64,000 nt of DNA. Source: Microbacterium hydrocarbonoxydans (GTDB lineage Bacteria > Actinomycetota > Actinomycetes > Actinomycetales > Microbacteriaceae). Each line of letters begins with the position of its first letter. The stretch's first letter is position 1. The notes beneath the pieces were generated by a model. It saw only the letters and a program-made list of their open reading frames with translations, ran no database searches and was not told the origin of the DNA. The DNA lies in contig NZ_JAAKXW010000002.1 of the NCBI RefSeq assembly GCF_011752045.1, forward strand, positions 62,001 to 126,000. Direction: 5' to 3'. Both the position numbers and the translations under genes were made by a program. Shown here piece after piece: positions 42,469-51,616 of this stretch.

Positions 42469-43665
42469 TCAGCGGCCGCGGAAGGCGGAGCGGATGTCGT
42501 CGACGAGAAGTTCAGGCACCTCCATCGCAGGAAAGTGCCCGCCGACCCCGTACTCGTTCCAGGTGGAGACGGTCCCGTAGGGATCGACCGCGCTGCGCAC
42601 CGACATGTCAGCGGCGAAGACGGCGACGGATGCCGGCGGCATCGGGGGCATCTCCCACCCGCCCTCCGCCGGCGCGGCGCCGGAGGATGCGGTCTCGGCG
42701 AACCGGCGGAACGTCTCCATGCCCTCGTGGAGCGCATGCGCCGACGACCAGCCGAGCTCCTGGAACCAGTAGAGACTCACGATCGTGAGCAGGTCGTCGA
42801 GGTCGACGGCATCCTCCGGCAGCGCAGCCGCCGGATCGGTCCACTCCTGGAACTTCTCCACGATCCACGCCAGCTGCGCCACCGGTGAGTCGGTGAGCCC
42901 GTAGGCGATCGTCTGCGGCCGGGTCGACTGGATCGCGAGGTAGCCGGTGCCGTTCCGCTGCCAGTCGTTGAAGGCCTCGGCCCGCTCGCGCTCCCGTCCG
43001 CTCAGCGCCCCGGCATCGATCGCAGGTCCGAACGGCGAAGGCGCCGGCCCGTTGACGTGCGTGGCGATGACCCGGCCCGGAGCGACCATCGGAAGGAGCC
43101 CGACGATGCCGGCCCCGGCATCCGTTCCCTGCGCGAGGAACCGGTCGTAGCCGAGGAGGGTCATGAGCTCGGCGAACGCGCCGGCCACGCGGAGCAGGTC
43201 GCCGCGGCCGCTCTCCTCCAGGGGCGAGAACCCGAAGCCCGGGATCGAAGGCAGCACCAGGTGCACGGCGTCCTCGGCGCTGCCGCCGTGAGCCTCCGGA
43301 TCGGTGAGCCGGCCGACGAGGCCGGCGAACTCGGCGAAGGAGCTCGGCCAGCCGTGCACCATGATCAGCGGACGTGCACCGGGAACCTCGGAGCGGATGT
43401 GCGCGAAGTGGAGCGTCTGGCCGTCGATCTCCGCGAGGAACTGCGGCAGCTCGTTCAGGCGCGCCTCGGCGCCGCGCCAGTCGTAGGAGTCGCGCCAGTA
43501 CTCGGCGATGCGCCGGAGGTATCCGGTCGGCACGCCGCGGCCCCAGCCGAGGCCGGGGAGCTCGCGCGGCCATCGGGTCGCGGAGATCCGGGCGTGCAGG
43601 TCGTCGATCTCGGCCTGCGGGACGTCGATGCGGAAAGGGCGGATGGCGGTGGAGTTCGTGTTCAT
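42469..43665 (-). CDS. Epoxide hydrolase-like alpha/beta hydrolase
   Basis: A 398-residue protein with the EHN N-terminal domain (PFRIDVPQAEIDDLHARI, 10-27) followed by an alpha/beta-hydrolase core. The oxyanion motif HGWP is at 104-107, the nucleophile Asp182 is in AQGTDAGAG where most family members have GGDWG, and a C-terminal GGHFPAMEVPE supplies the His. The Trp-to-Ala change beside the nucleophile is a departure from the family. It is divergent from a WYL regulator across a perfect palindrome, a frequent pairing for inducible detoxification genes. Confidence 0.85.
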   Translation of the reverse strand: MNTNSTAIRPFRIDVPQAEIDDLHARISATRWPRELPGLGWGRGVPTGYLRRIAEYWRDSYDWRGAEARLNELPQFLAEIDGQTLHFAHIRSEVPGARPLIMVHGWPSSFAEFAGLVGRLTDPEAHGGSAEDAVHLVLPSIPGFGFSPLEESGRGDLLRVAGAFAELMTLLGYDRFLAQGTDAGAGIVGLLPMVAPGRVIATHVNGPAPSPFGPAIDAGALSGRERERAEAFNDWQRNGTGYLAIQSTRPQTIAYGLTDSPVAQLAWIVEKFQEWTDPAAALPEDAVDLDDLLTIVSLYWFQELGWSSAHALHEGMETFRRFAETASSGAAPAEGGWEMPPMPPASVAVFAADMSVRSAVDPYGTVSTWNEYGVGGHFPAMEVPELLVDDIRSAFRGR

Positions 43666-43686
43666 GCTCCGATGGTAGAAACCATT

Positions 43687-43705
43687 GAGGAACACTTTGT
43701 TCCTC
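43687..43705. promoter_or_regulatory. Perfect palindrome between epoxide hydrolase and WYL regulator
   Basis: GAGGAACA-CTT-TGTTCCTC has perfect 8-bp arms and a 3-nt spacer, midway in the 61-bp divergent region. It is the likely binding site of the WYL regulator. Confidence 0.7.
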
Positions 43706-43726
43706 GATTCCGAATATCCTCGGAGG

Positions 43727-44677
43727 ATGCTCGAGACCTCCACCCGGCTGCTGCAGCTGCTGTCCCTTCTGCAGAGCAGACGGCACTGGCCGGGCGCCGA
43801 CCTGGCCGACCGGCTCGGCGTGACCCCGCGCACCGTGCGCAACGACGTCGCCCGCCTTCGCGAGCTCGGCTACCCCATCGAGGCCGCGCCGGGCGTGGCC
43901 GGCGGCTACCGGCTGGGCCGGGGTGCGGACATGCCGCCGCTGCTGCTCGACGATGAAGAGGCCGTCGCCGTCGCGGTGGCGCTGCGCGCGAGCGCGGGCG
44001 GGGCGCTCACCGGGATCGAGGAGACCTCCGTGCGCGCGCTCGTGAAGCTGGAGCAGATGCTGCCGTCGCGGCTGCGCCACCGCATCGACGCCCTGCGCAG
44101 GTTCACCGTACCCGTCGCCCGCACCGGACCTGTCGTCGATGCCGCGGTGCTCACGACGCTCGCCGCCCTGTGCCGAGACCACGAGCGCCTGCGGTTCGAC
44201 TACGCCACCCACTCCGGCACGGTGACACGGCGCTCGGTGGAGCCGTACCGCCTCGCGCACCGCGAGGGCCGCTGGTATCTCGTCGCGTTCGATCTCGACC
44301 GTGACGACTGGCGCACGTTCCGCGCCGACCGCATGACCCCGAAGATCCCGACCGGGCCGCGTTTCACCCCGCGTCCCCTCCCGCCGGAGGGGATCGCGAC
44401 CTATGTCGACCGCGGCGTCGCCCGGGCCGCCTGGGAGTACCGCGCCCGCATCCGCATCCTCGCCTCGCTCGAGACGGTGAAGGCGCTCCTCCCGCCGTCA
44501 GCCGGCGATCTCACGCCCGTCGATGACGAGTCCTGCATCCTCGACACCGGGGCCGACGATCCCGGCACCCTCGTGCGGTATCTCAGCATGCTCGATCTCG
44601 ACTTCGAGGTCGTCGACGCCCCGGAGGTGGCTGCGGAGCTGCGACGCCTGATCGGCCGCTACGAACGGGCGCTGTGA
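43727..44677 (+). CDS. YafY-type WYL-domain transcriptional regulator
   Basis: A 316-residue regulator with an HTH_11-type N-terminal DNA-binding domain (LETSTRLLQLLSLLQSRR, then GVTPRTVRNDVARLRELGYPI) and a WYL domain (about 130-230, with RSVEPYRLAHREGRWYLVAFD), plus the C-terminal WCX-like extension. ATG 43727 is chosen because homologues begin MLETSxRLL; GGAGG abuts it, so it may be translated without a normal ribosome site. It probably represses the divergent epoxide hydrolase through the 43687-43705 palindrome and responds to a small ligand. Confidence 0.88.
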   Translation: MLETSTRLLQLLSLLQSRRHWPGADLADRLGVTPRTVRNDVARLRELGYPIEAAPGVAGGYRLGRGADMPPLLLDDEEAVAVAVALRASAGGALTGIEETSVRALVKLEQMLPSRLRHRIDALRRFTVPVARTGPVVDAAVLTTLAALCRDHERLRFDYATHSGTVTRRSVEPYRLAHREGRWYLVAFDLDRDDWRTFRADRMTPKIPTGPRFTPRPLPPEGIATYVDRGVARAAWEYRARIRILASLETVKALLPPSAGDLTPVDDESCILDTGADDPGTLVRYLSMLDLDFEVVDAPEVAAELRRLIGRYERAL

Positions 44678-44701
44678 CCGTACGCCGCAGCGTCGGCGCC
44701 C

Positions 44702-45682
44702 TCAGGCGCTGAGCTCCATGTCGCGTCGGGTGATCACACCCGAGAGACGGCCGCCGCGCAGGAGCGCCTCGACATCGTCGAGCGCCGAGTCCGCCAGCCG
44801 CCTCGCCTCGGTGCCCATCGACCCCGCGATGTGCGGGGTGAGCGCGACGTTCGCCAGAGCGCGCAGCGGCGCGTCGGCGGGCAGGGGGTCCGGCTCGGTG
44901 ACGTCGAGCAGGGCATCCAGCCGCCCCGAGGCGCACTCGGCGTAGAGGGCCTCGTGATCGAGGATCCACCCGCGCGCCGTGTTGATCACAGTGGCGCCGT
45001 CGCGGAGCGCCGCGAGCTGCGCCGCACCGATCAGGTGCCGCGTCTCCGGCAGCGCGGGCGCATGCAGGGAGAGCACGTCGACCTGCCCGAGCATCTCGTC
45101 CAGCGGCAGCAGCTCCGCTCCCGCCTCCTCCACGGCATCCGGGGAGACGAAGGGGTCGGCGACGAGGATGCGGACGTCGTCGAGCTGGCCCAGCATCCGG
45201 ACGACCCGGCGGCCGATCCGGGAGAAGCCGACGATGCCGACCGTGCGGCCGACGCTGCCGTACCGCCGGGAGCCGACCAGGTCGCCCCACTCCAGCACGC
45301 GCGCCGGGGTGCGCATGTGCACGAAGGCCCGTTTGAACGCGAGGATGATCGACGCGAAGGTGTACTCGGCCACCGGCACGGCGTTGGCGTCCGCCGCGGA
45401 GGTCACCGTGATGCCGCGCTCCCAGAGCTCCTCGGACACGAGCCCCTGCACGCTGCCCGCTGCGTGCACGACGGCGCGCAGCCGGGGCATGCGGCGGAGC
45501 ATCCCGGCATCCAGACGCGGGGCGCCCCACGAGGTGAGCAGGATCTCGGTGCCGGCGATGTCGCCGTCGTCGATGGGCAGCCGCGTCGCGCCGGCCAGGG
45601 CGTGCAGCCGCTGCAGGCGGGACTCGTCGAACAGCAGGTCGAACACCTCGGGGTTCATCGCCGTGCGGATGACGCCGCTCAT
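44702..45682 (-). CDS. D-2-hydroxyacid dehydrogenase, second paralogue
   Basis: A 326-residue NAD-dependent dehydrogenase related to the protein at 17691. The Rossmann motif is VGIVGFSRIGRRVV; catalytic residues lie in INTARGWILDHEAL (Arg), LLDVTEPDPLP (Glu) and LTPHIAGSMG (His). The ATG overlaps the stop of the DUF624 gene by 4 nt, making this the last gene of the second importer operon. The repeated association of this enzyme type with a sugar importer suggests a shared catabolic step on a sugar-derived 2-hydroxyacid. Confidence 0.85.
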   Translation of the reverse strand: MSGVIRTAMNPEVFDLLFDESRLQRLHALAGATRLPIDDGDIAGTEILLTSWGAPRLDAGMLRRMPRLRAVVHAAGSVQGLVSEELWERGITVTSAADANAVPVAEYTFASIILAFKRAFVHMRTPARVLEWGDLVGSRRYGSVGRTVGIVGFSRIGRRVVRMLGQLDDVRILVADPFVSPDAVEEAGAELLPLDEMLGQVDVLSLHAPALPETRHLIGAAQLAALRDGATVINTARGWILDHEALYAECASGRLDALLDVTEPDPLPADAPLRALANVALTPHIAGSMGTEARRLADSALDDVEALLRGGRLSGVITRRDMELSA

Positions 45683-46347
45683 GCGGCCGCCTCCTCGACC
45701 TCGAGCACCGGCCGCAGCGTGTGCCGGCTGTTCGCCCAGGCGACGTACAGCGCCGGCGCGCACGTGAGGCCGACGGCGATCGCGGGGACCGTCGTGAACA
45801 CCGCGAACTGCACGCCGAGCACAGCGAACGACAGCGCGGTGAGGTACCAGCGCCGCACCCCGAGGTAGAGCGCGGCCCTGAGGAGGTCGCGCATCCGCGC
45901 CCTCGGGGCCTCGGCGAGCCCGACCAGGCCGACCAGGGCGGTGGCCACGGCGACCACGGTGAGCAGCCCGAGCACGGGCACGACGACGACGGATGCCGCC
46001 GTGTCCGCCACCGCCCTGACGTCCACGAGCAGCACCACCACGGTGGCCGTCGAGAGGAGCCCCAGCAGCATCGCCTTGCGCCAGGTCGCCGTCCAGCCGC
46101 GCAGGAACGCGCGCACCACCTGCGTCTCGCCGTCGGCCGACTCGCGGAAGGCGGTGAACGCGCCGGTGAGGGCGGGCGCCGCGATCGGGGCGGCGAGGAC
46201 GAGCAGCGGCCAGGACAGCGCCGGATCGGTCGTGAACAGCAGCAGCATGAGGGGCAGGGCCGACAGGAGGACGAGGAGGTTCACCATCAGGCCGAGGTGG
46301 ACGACGCCGAGGATCGCTGCCCAGGTGCCGTGGGAGACGCGCTTCAT
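45679..46347 (-). CDS. YesL-like DUF624 membrane protein
   Basis: A 222-residue membrane protein with about five hydrophobic segments; GAFTAFRESADGETQVVRAFLRGWTATWRKA is the conserved cytoplasmic loop of the YesL/DUF624 family. Such proteins accompany ABC importers of plant-glycan oligosaccharides, for example the Bacillus yes rhamnogalacturonan cluster, but have no known biochemical role. It begins 3 nt after the permease stop and overlaps the dehydrogenase downstream, so it is fully embedded in the importer operon. Confidence 0.82.
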   Translation of the reverse strand: MKRVSHGTWAAILGVVHLGLMVNLLVLLSALPLMLLLFTTDPALSWPLLVLAAPIAAPALTGAFTAFRESADGETQVVRAFLRGWTATWRKAMLLGLLSTATVVVLLVDVRAVADTAASVVVVPVLGLLTVVAVATALVGLVGLAEAPRARMRDLLRAALYLGVRRWYLTALSFAVLGVQFAVFTTVPAIAVGLTCAPALYVAWANSRHTLRPVLEVEEAAA

Positions 46348-46350
46348 CGA

Positions 46351-47274
46351 TCAGCCCTTCATCCCGCTGGTGGCGATGCCCTCGACGAAGTACTTCTGCC
46401 CGAGCAGGAAGATGATCGCGATCGGCAGCACGGAGATCGTGAGCCCTGCGAACAGCAGGGCGTAGTTCGTGTCGAAGAGGTTGGAGACGAAGCTCTTGAG
46501 TCCGAGCTGGATCGTCCACAGATCGGGGTTGCGCAGATAGATGAGCGGGCCGAGGTAGTCGTTCCAGGTGTTCACGAAGGTGAGCAGCGTGAGGCTCGCG
46601 ATCGCCGGGACCGAGAGCGGCAGCATGATCCGCCGCCAGATGCCGTACTCGCTGAGCCCGTCCAGACGGGCCGCCTCGCTGAGCTCCTCGGGGATCGTCT
46701 CGTAGTACTGCTTCATCAGGAACACGCCGAAGGCGCCGAACGCCTGCAGGAGGATGATCGACCACAGCGTGTTGGACACCTTGAGGTTCGAGAGCAGGAT
46801 GAACTGCGGGATCATGTACGACTGCCACGGCACCGCGATCGTGCCGATGTAGGCGAGGAACAGGATGTCGCGACCGGCGAACCGCATGCGCGCGAAGCCG
46901 TACGCGGCGAAGGATCCGGTGAGCACCTGGAGGAAGGTCACGCTCACGGCGAGGAACAGCGTGTTGCGGATCCAGACCAGCATGTCCGACTGGGTCCAGA
47001 TGTCGAGGTAGTTCTGCCAGACGAAGGTCTCGGGCACCCAGATCACCGGCACCGAGAACACCTCGTTGGCGTTCTTCAGGGAGCTCATCACCATCCAGAA
47101 GAACGGCGCGAGCAGGCCGATCGCGGCGATGATCAGGGCGGCGTAGCCGAGGACGCGGCCGGCGCGGCGGCCGGCGACGGAGCGTCCTGCACCGCGGGGC
47201 CTCTCCGGCGCGGGTGCGGTCAGGCTGTTCAGGTTCTTGCGGCCGGTGACCAGCAGCTCGGTCTGGGTCATCAT
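46351..47274 (-). CDS. ABC sugar transporter permease (MalG-like), second system
   Basis: A 307-residue permease with about six membrane segments; the EAA loop is SEAARLDGLSEYGIWRRIMLPL. The N-terminus has a long basic cytoplasmic leader. The ATG overlaps the stop of the partner permease by 4 nt (ATGA). Together with 47271-48218 and the binding protein it forms a CUT1 importer; no ATPase is encoded nearby. Confidence 0.92.
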   Translation of the reverse strand: MMTQTELLVTGRKNLNSLTAPAPERPRGAGRSVAGRRAGRVLGYAALIIAAIGLLAPFFWMVMSSLKNANEVFSVPVIWVPETFVWQNYLDIWTQSDMLVWIRNTLFLAVSVTFLQVLTGSFAAYGFARMRFAGRDILFLAYIGTIAVPWQSYMIPQFILLSNLKVSNTLWSIILLQAFGAFGVFLMKQYYETIPEELSEAARLDGLSEYGIWRRIMLPLSVPAIASLTLLTFVNTWNDYLGPLIYLRNPDLWTIQLGLKSFVSNLFDTNYALLFAGLTISVLPIAIIFLLGQKYFVEGIATSGMKG

Positions 47275-48218
47275 GCGCTCCGCTTCTTGTTCCACAGGAA
47301 CTGGCCGATGGTGACGAGGATGCAGAGGAAGAAGAGCGCGACGGCGGCGGCGGAGGCGTAGCCGAACTGCGACTCCTCGAAGCCCTTCTTGTAGATGAAC
47401 TGGGAGAGCACCAGGGTGGACTGCCCCGGTCCGCCGTCGGTCATCACGAGGATCAGGTCGAAGATCTTGAAGGAGTTGATCGTCAGCATCACGGTGACGA
47501 AGAACATGGTCGGGCGCAGGCAGGGCAGCGTCACGTTGACGAATCGCTGCCACACGCTCGCGCCGTCGACGCGGGCGGCCTCGTGGAGCTCCCGCGGCAC
47601 GGTCTGCAGCCCGGCGAGGAACAGGATCATGTAGTAGCCCATGTCGCGCCAGGTGCTGACGATGACGACGGCGGGCATCGCCCAGTCGGAGCTGGTGAGC
47701 CATCCGGGCGGCTCGGTGATGCCGACGGCACGGAGGATCTCGTTGACGGGACCGTAGTCGGGGCTGAAGAGCAGGTTCCACACGACCGCGATCGCGACGA
47801 TCGAGGTGATGTACGGGAAGAAGGCGGCGGTGCGGAAGAACGCGACGCCGCGGAGCTTGTTGTTGAGCAGGAGCGCGAGCCCGAGCGAGACGACGATCGT
47901 CAGCGGGATGTGCAGCACGGAGTAGTAGAGGGTGTTCACGAACGCGATGCGGAAGCTGCCGTCGCCGAGTAGCCGCTCGAAGTTCGCCAGCCCCACCCAG
48001 TCGGCCTTGCCGAAGACGTTCCAGTTGGTGAACGCCATGTAGAAGAGGATCAGCACCGGGAGCAGGGTGAGGAACCCGAACCCGATGAAGTTCGGCAGGA
48101 TGAAGCTCCAGCCGATCAGGGCGTTGCGGCGGCGCAGGGCGGAGCGGCGGCGCTTCGGCGGCGCCTGCCCGCTCTGCTGCGGTGCCGGACCGCGACGCGC
48201 GGTCTCGGTGGTGGTCAT
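47271..48218 (-). CDS. ABC sugar transporter permease (MalF/UgpA-like), second system
   Basis: A 315-residue permease with a basic N-terminal tail and about six membrane segments. HEAARVDGASVWQRFVNVTLP is the EAA coupling loop, and LVMTDGGPGQSTLVLSQFIY is a family stretch. It is separated from the binding-protein gene by a 73-nt gap holding a strong hairpin, which probably keeps permease levels below those of the binding protein. Confidence 0.92.
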   Translation of the reverse strand: MTTTETARRGPAPQQSGQAPPKRRRSALRRRNALIGWSFILPNFIGFGFLTLLPVLILFYMAFTNWNVFGKADWVGLANFERLLGDGSFRIAFVNTLYYSVLHIPLTIVVSLGLALLLNNKLRGVAFFRTAAFFPYITSIVAIAVVWNLLFSPDYGPVNEILRAVGITEPPGWLTSSDWAMPAVVIVSTWRDMGYYMILFLAGLQTVPRELHEAARVDGASVWQRFVNVTLPCLRPTMFFVTVMLTINSFKIFDLILVMTDGGPGQSTLVLSQFIYKKGFEESQFGYASAAAVALFFLCILVTIGQFLWNKKRSA

Positions 48219-48256
48219 GTCTGTCTCTCTCCGGGGTGCTTCTCGTTCGCGTGGGG

Positions 48257-48287
48257 TCAGGGGCCGGCCGGTCCGGCCGGCCCCTGA
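48257..48287 (-). terminator. Intra-operon attenuator between binding protein and permease
   Basis: TCAGGGGCCGGCC (48257-48269) and GGCCGGCCCCTGA (48275-48287) form a 13-bp stem with a 5-nt loop, starting 4 nt past the binding-protein stop. The position suits partial termination or mRNA stabilisation. Confidence 0.65.
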
Positions 48288-48291
48288 GAGG

Positions 48292-49578
48292 TCAGTCGAG
48301 ACCGACCTCGCTCTTCACGCGCTCCTCGGCGGTCTTGATCGATTCGTCGAGCGGCGCGGAGCCCGACATCACGGCCGTGTGCAGATCGGCGAGGATGCCC
48401 TGGATCGCGGCGGTCTTGCTGGAGGTGGGGTTCTCCGGCAGCACCTCGTGCGTCGACCACGCGAACTTCGACAGCTCGTCGCTCGGGGCGCCCTCGACGC
48501 CGAAGTACGTCTCGACGACGGCGTCGTTCGTGAGCGCCGGCGTGATGCCGATCGCCGCGAGAGCCTGTGCGGCCTCCTCGGAGGCGGCGAACTCGAGGAA
48601 CTGCTTCGCGGCGTCCGCCTTCGCGGAGTCGATGTTCGCGTTGATGCCGAAACCGGTCGGGTCGCCGAAGGTCACGGGGGTGTTGTCCGTGCCGGCGGTC
48701 TTCTCGTCCAGCTGCGGCGCCGGGGCGATGCCCCACTCGAAGTCGTTCGCCTCGCCGGAGGCCTGCTGGGCGATGAGGGTCGCCGTGTACCAGGTGCCCA
48801 TCAGCAGCATCGCGGACTTCTGGGTGCCGAACTCGCCCTGGTACGTGAGCTGGTTGGCGGTGGACGTGTTGAAGTCGACCTGGTCGCCCGCATCCTGCAT
48901 CGCGAGGGCGTTCTCGTAGAACTCGGTCATGTTGCCGTAGTCGCCGTCGAGCACGCTGGTCCCGGTCTGCGCGTTCGCGAAGCCCTGCACGGTCGATTGC
49001 CAGCGGTGCAGATATGCGCCCTTCACGGTGTCGGTCGTGAGCGCGGCCGCGGCATCCGCGTAGTCGTCCCAGGTCCACGAGCCGTCGGGGTACTCGACGC
49101 CCGCCGCGTCGAACAGGTCCTTGTCGTAGAAGAGCACCCAGGAGTCCTGGCGGTAGGGGACGGCGTAGGCCGTGCCGTCGACCTTGTAGGAGTCGGCGCC
49201 GCTGATGCCCTCGGGGAGCTCCACGTCGGAGACGTCCAGCAGCTGGCTGCCCTCCTGGAAGGTGGTCATGTACTTGACCTCCTTCTGCGTGATGATGTCC
49301 GGGCCGGAGCCCGCGGCGAGGTCGGCGGTGACGAGCGTGTTGTACTCGGCGGCGTCGTACTCCTTGAGCTCGATCGTGACGTTCGGGTGCTCTGCGGTGA
49401 ACGCGTCGGCGAGCGTCTGGAACTCGGGAGTCGTCTCGAGGCTCCACCCGGACAGCGTCAGGGTGACCGGAGCGTCGGGATCGGCGCTCTCGCCGGCGTC
49501 GGTGCCGCCGGCGCAGCCGGCGAGGGCGAGGGCGGCCACCGCGGCGATGCTGCCGGCGGCGAGGAACTTTCGGTTCAT
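48292..49578 (-). CDS. ABC sugar transporter, solute-binding lipoprotein 2
   Basis: A 428-residue family 1 solute-binding protein with a signal peptide ending in the lipobox LAGC near residue 22. VTLTLSGWSLETTPEFQTLADAF and AAGSGPDIITQKEV are typical of CUT1 binding proteins. ATG 49578 has AAGGAG ten bases upstream. It lies 54 bp downstream of the DUF2264 gene in the same operon, so the ligand is probably an oligosaccharide handled by that enzyme and by the divergent heparinase-like protein. Confidence 0.9.
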   Translation of the reverse strand: MNRKFLAAGSIAAVAALALAGCAGGTDAGESADPDAPVTLTLSGWSLETTPEFQTLADAFTAEHPNVTIELKEYDAAEYNTLVTADLAAGSGPDIITQKEVKYMTTFQEGSQLLDVSDVELPEGISGADSYKVDGTAYAVPYRQDSWVLFYDKDLFDAAGVEYPDGSWTWDDYADAAAALTTDTVKGAYLHRWQSTVQGFANAQTGTSVLDGDYGNMTEFYENALAMQDAGDQVDFNTSTANQLTYQGEFGTQKSAMLLMGTWYTATLIAQQASGEANDFEWGIAPAPQLDEKTAGTDNTPVTFGDPTGFGINANIDSAKADAAKQFLEFAASEEAAQALAAIGITPALTNDAVVETYFGVEGAPSDELSKFAWSTHEVLPENPTSSKTAAIQGILADLHTAVMSGSAPLDESIKTAEERVKSEVGLD

Positions 49579-49632
49579 GAGGGTACTGCTCCTTTGCAAT
49601 TGCGGGTGCCCAGGACGGGTCGGGGGTCGGGC

Positions 49633-51543
49633 TCAGGAGAGCCGGTGGTGGGTGACTGCGAGGTCGGGCCAGGTGATGGAGATGTCGCCGTCGGCCAGGG
49701 CGACGGCGGGGGCCGACGCGGCGGGACGGTCGGAGAGGTGCACGGCGCAGGCGATCCACGTGCCCGCCGCGATCGGATGCGTGAGCACGGGAACGGATGC
49801 CGCCGCGCCGAGCGGGCTCGCATCGCGGCGCTCCTCGACCGAGGCGGTGCCGCCGGGGGTCAGCGCGACGATCGTGCTGTGGCGGCCGGCCGCCGCCGCG
49901 ATCGCCCGGTCGGCGGCCGCCGAGGAGTGCACGGCATCCGCGGCGACAGGCCAGCCGCCGATGCGCAGCGCCGTGGGGGCGGCATCCGCTGCGATGCTGT
50001 CGATGCGGACCAGCCGCACCTCCCAGGCTCCGCGGACGATCGACCAGGTGGTGACCTCCCCGGCCGGCTGCGCCTCGCCGACGATCCCCGATCCGTGACG
50101 CGTCTGCGTCGCGGCCGGCGCGATCCAGTGCGCGGTGGCGGTCGAGCCGGCGAGCGCGACGCCGTCGTCGAGACGGATGCCGCGCACTCGCATGCCCGCA
50201 CGGTGCGTCGCGCGCCCGTCGGCGTGCAGCAGGGCGACGGACTGCTCGAGCGGCTCGGCCCAGGCGTCGCCGTTCAGCAGCGGGCTGGTGGCCGTCGAGT
50301 AGCCGAGGCGTGCGTAGAGGGGCGAGTCGCCGGCGAGGGCTCCGGGGAGTGCATGGTCGGTGCCGTGGTTGATCACGCGCACGATGCCGTCGTCGGCCGT
50401 GGCGGAGATGATCCAGGCCGGCGACACCGCGACGCGGAGGGTGTCGGCGGTCTCCGCGGGGAGCCGGTCCGCCGGCGCCGTCCACACCGGGTGGTCGGCG
50501 GGGAGGGCGATGCCGAGCAGGCCCTTCGACGCCCAGTACGGAGAGCCGGTGCCCGAGTAGTTCTGGGCGAGGCGGCGCCACTCGGCGTGCCAGCCGAGGT
50601 CGAGCAGCCCGTCGGCGTTGGGAACCCCGTGGCCGGCGAAGTGGCGGATGATGCCGGATGCCGCGCGGCGCAGCTGCCCGGGCGGCACCGAGGGCGCTCC
50701 GGCGAGGATTCCGGCCCAGTACGGGGCGGCGGCGGCGAAGCGGTAGACGAGGCTGCGGCCCTGGATGAGCGGCGCGCCGTCGGCCCCGACGAGGGCGATC
50801 GCGTCCTGCAGGAAGTCGTCGAGCCTGGCGATGTCGCCGGCGGTGCGACCGTTGGAAAGCTCCTCGGCGCCCTGCATGCGAGCCCACAGCACCGGATACA
50901 GGTGCAGCGCCCAGCCGACGTAGTGGTCGAAGGAGCGCTCGTCGCCGTCGGAGATCCAGCCGCCCTCGCGCAGGTAGGAGTCGTGACGGGCGAGGTCCGC
51001 GTCGATGTCGGCCTGGGACCAGGGCCCGCCGACCGAGCGGAGGAAGGTCTGCACCACCACACGGAACCAGAGCCAGTTGTTGCGCGGGTAGCTCTCGTCG
51101 CCGACCACCGGGGCGAGGTAGTCGATGACGCGCTGCCTGGTGACGGCGTCGAGACGGTCCCAGATCCAGGGGCGGGTCATGTCGAGGATGAGCGCGAGCG
51201 AGGCCGCCTCGACCTTCGCCTGCGCGTGCTCCTCGAGGCGGACCCAGCGGTCCGCAGCCTGGGGGTCCACGCCGGCGGCGATGCCTCGCGCATAGAAGTC
51301 GATGAGGTCGTCGACGCCTTCGCCGCGGGCGCCGGCGATGCGGAACCCGGCGAGCAGGAGCGTGCGGGTGAACCCCTCGAGGCCGTCCACGGCCTCCCCG
51401 TAGCCACCGGAGGCTCCGGGCAGCGTGATCCTCGCACCGTTCTCGGAGGCCCAGGGCCGCACGGCCGCCAGCAGTCCGTCGGCATATGCGATCAGATCGT
51501 CGCGGGTCCATTCCGTGGTGCCCGTGAGGGACTCGAACGACAC
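49633..51543 (-). CDS. DUF2264 protein, probable glycoside hydrolase
   Basis: A 636-residue protein of the DUF2264 family. The N-terminal two thirds look like an (alpha/alpha)6 barrel (WTRDDLIAYADGLLAAVRPW, GGYGEAVDGLEGFTRTLLLAG, PRNNWLWFRVVVQTFLRSVGG, GWISDGDERSFDHYVGWALHLYP); a beta-rich C-terminal domain follows. From memory, related proteins are placed in CAZy GH154 with beta-glucuronidase activity; I could not check this. There is no signal peptide, so it would act on imported oligosaccharides. First gene of the second importer operon, divergent from the heparinase II/III-like gene. Confidence 0.8.
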   Translation of the reverse strand: MSFESLTGTTEWTRDDLIAYADGLLAAVRPWASENGARITLPGASGGYGEAVDGLEGFTRTLLLAGFRIAGARGEGVDDLIDFYARGIAAGVDPQAADRWVRLEEHAQAKVEAASLALILDMTRPWIWDRLDAVTRQRVIDYLAPVVGDESYPRNNWLWFRVVVQTFLRSVGGPWSQADIDADLARHDSYLREGGWISDGDERSFDHYVGWALHLYPVLWARMQGAEELSNGRTAGDIARLDDFLQDAIALVGADGAPLIQGRSLVYRFAAAAPYWAGILAGAPSVPPGQLRRAASGIIRHFAGHGVPNADGLLDLGWHAEWRRLAQNYSGTGSPYWASKGLLGIALPADHPVWTAPADRLPAETADTLRVAVSPAWIISATADDGIVRVINHGTDHALPGALAGDSPLYARLGYSTATSPLLNGDAWAEPLEQSVALLHADGRATHRAGMRVRGIRLDDGVALAGSTATAHWIAPAATQTRHGSGIVGEAQPAGEVTTWSIVRGAWEVRLVRIDSIAADAAPTALRIGGWPVAADAVHSSAAADRAIAAAAGRHSTIVALTPGGTASVEERRDASPLGAAASVPVLTHPIAAGTWIACAVHLSDRPAASAPAVALADGDISITWPDLAVTHHRLS

Positions 51544-51616
51544 AGGATTCTCCTTCGAAGGCTGTTCCGCGACGGGCTGTCGTCCCTTCGCGATCGTTGG
51601 GAGGCTATCATCCTGT

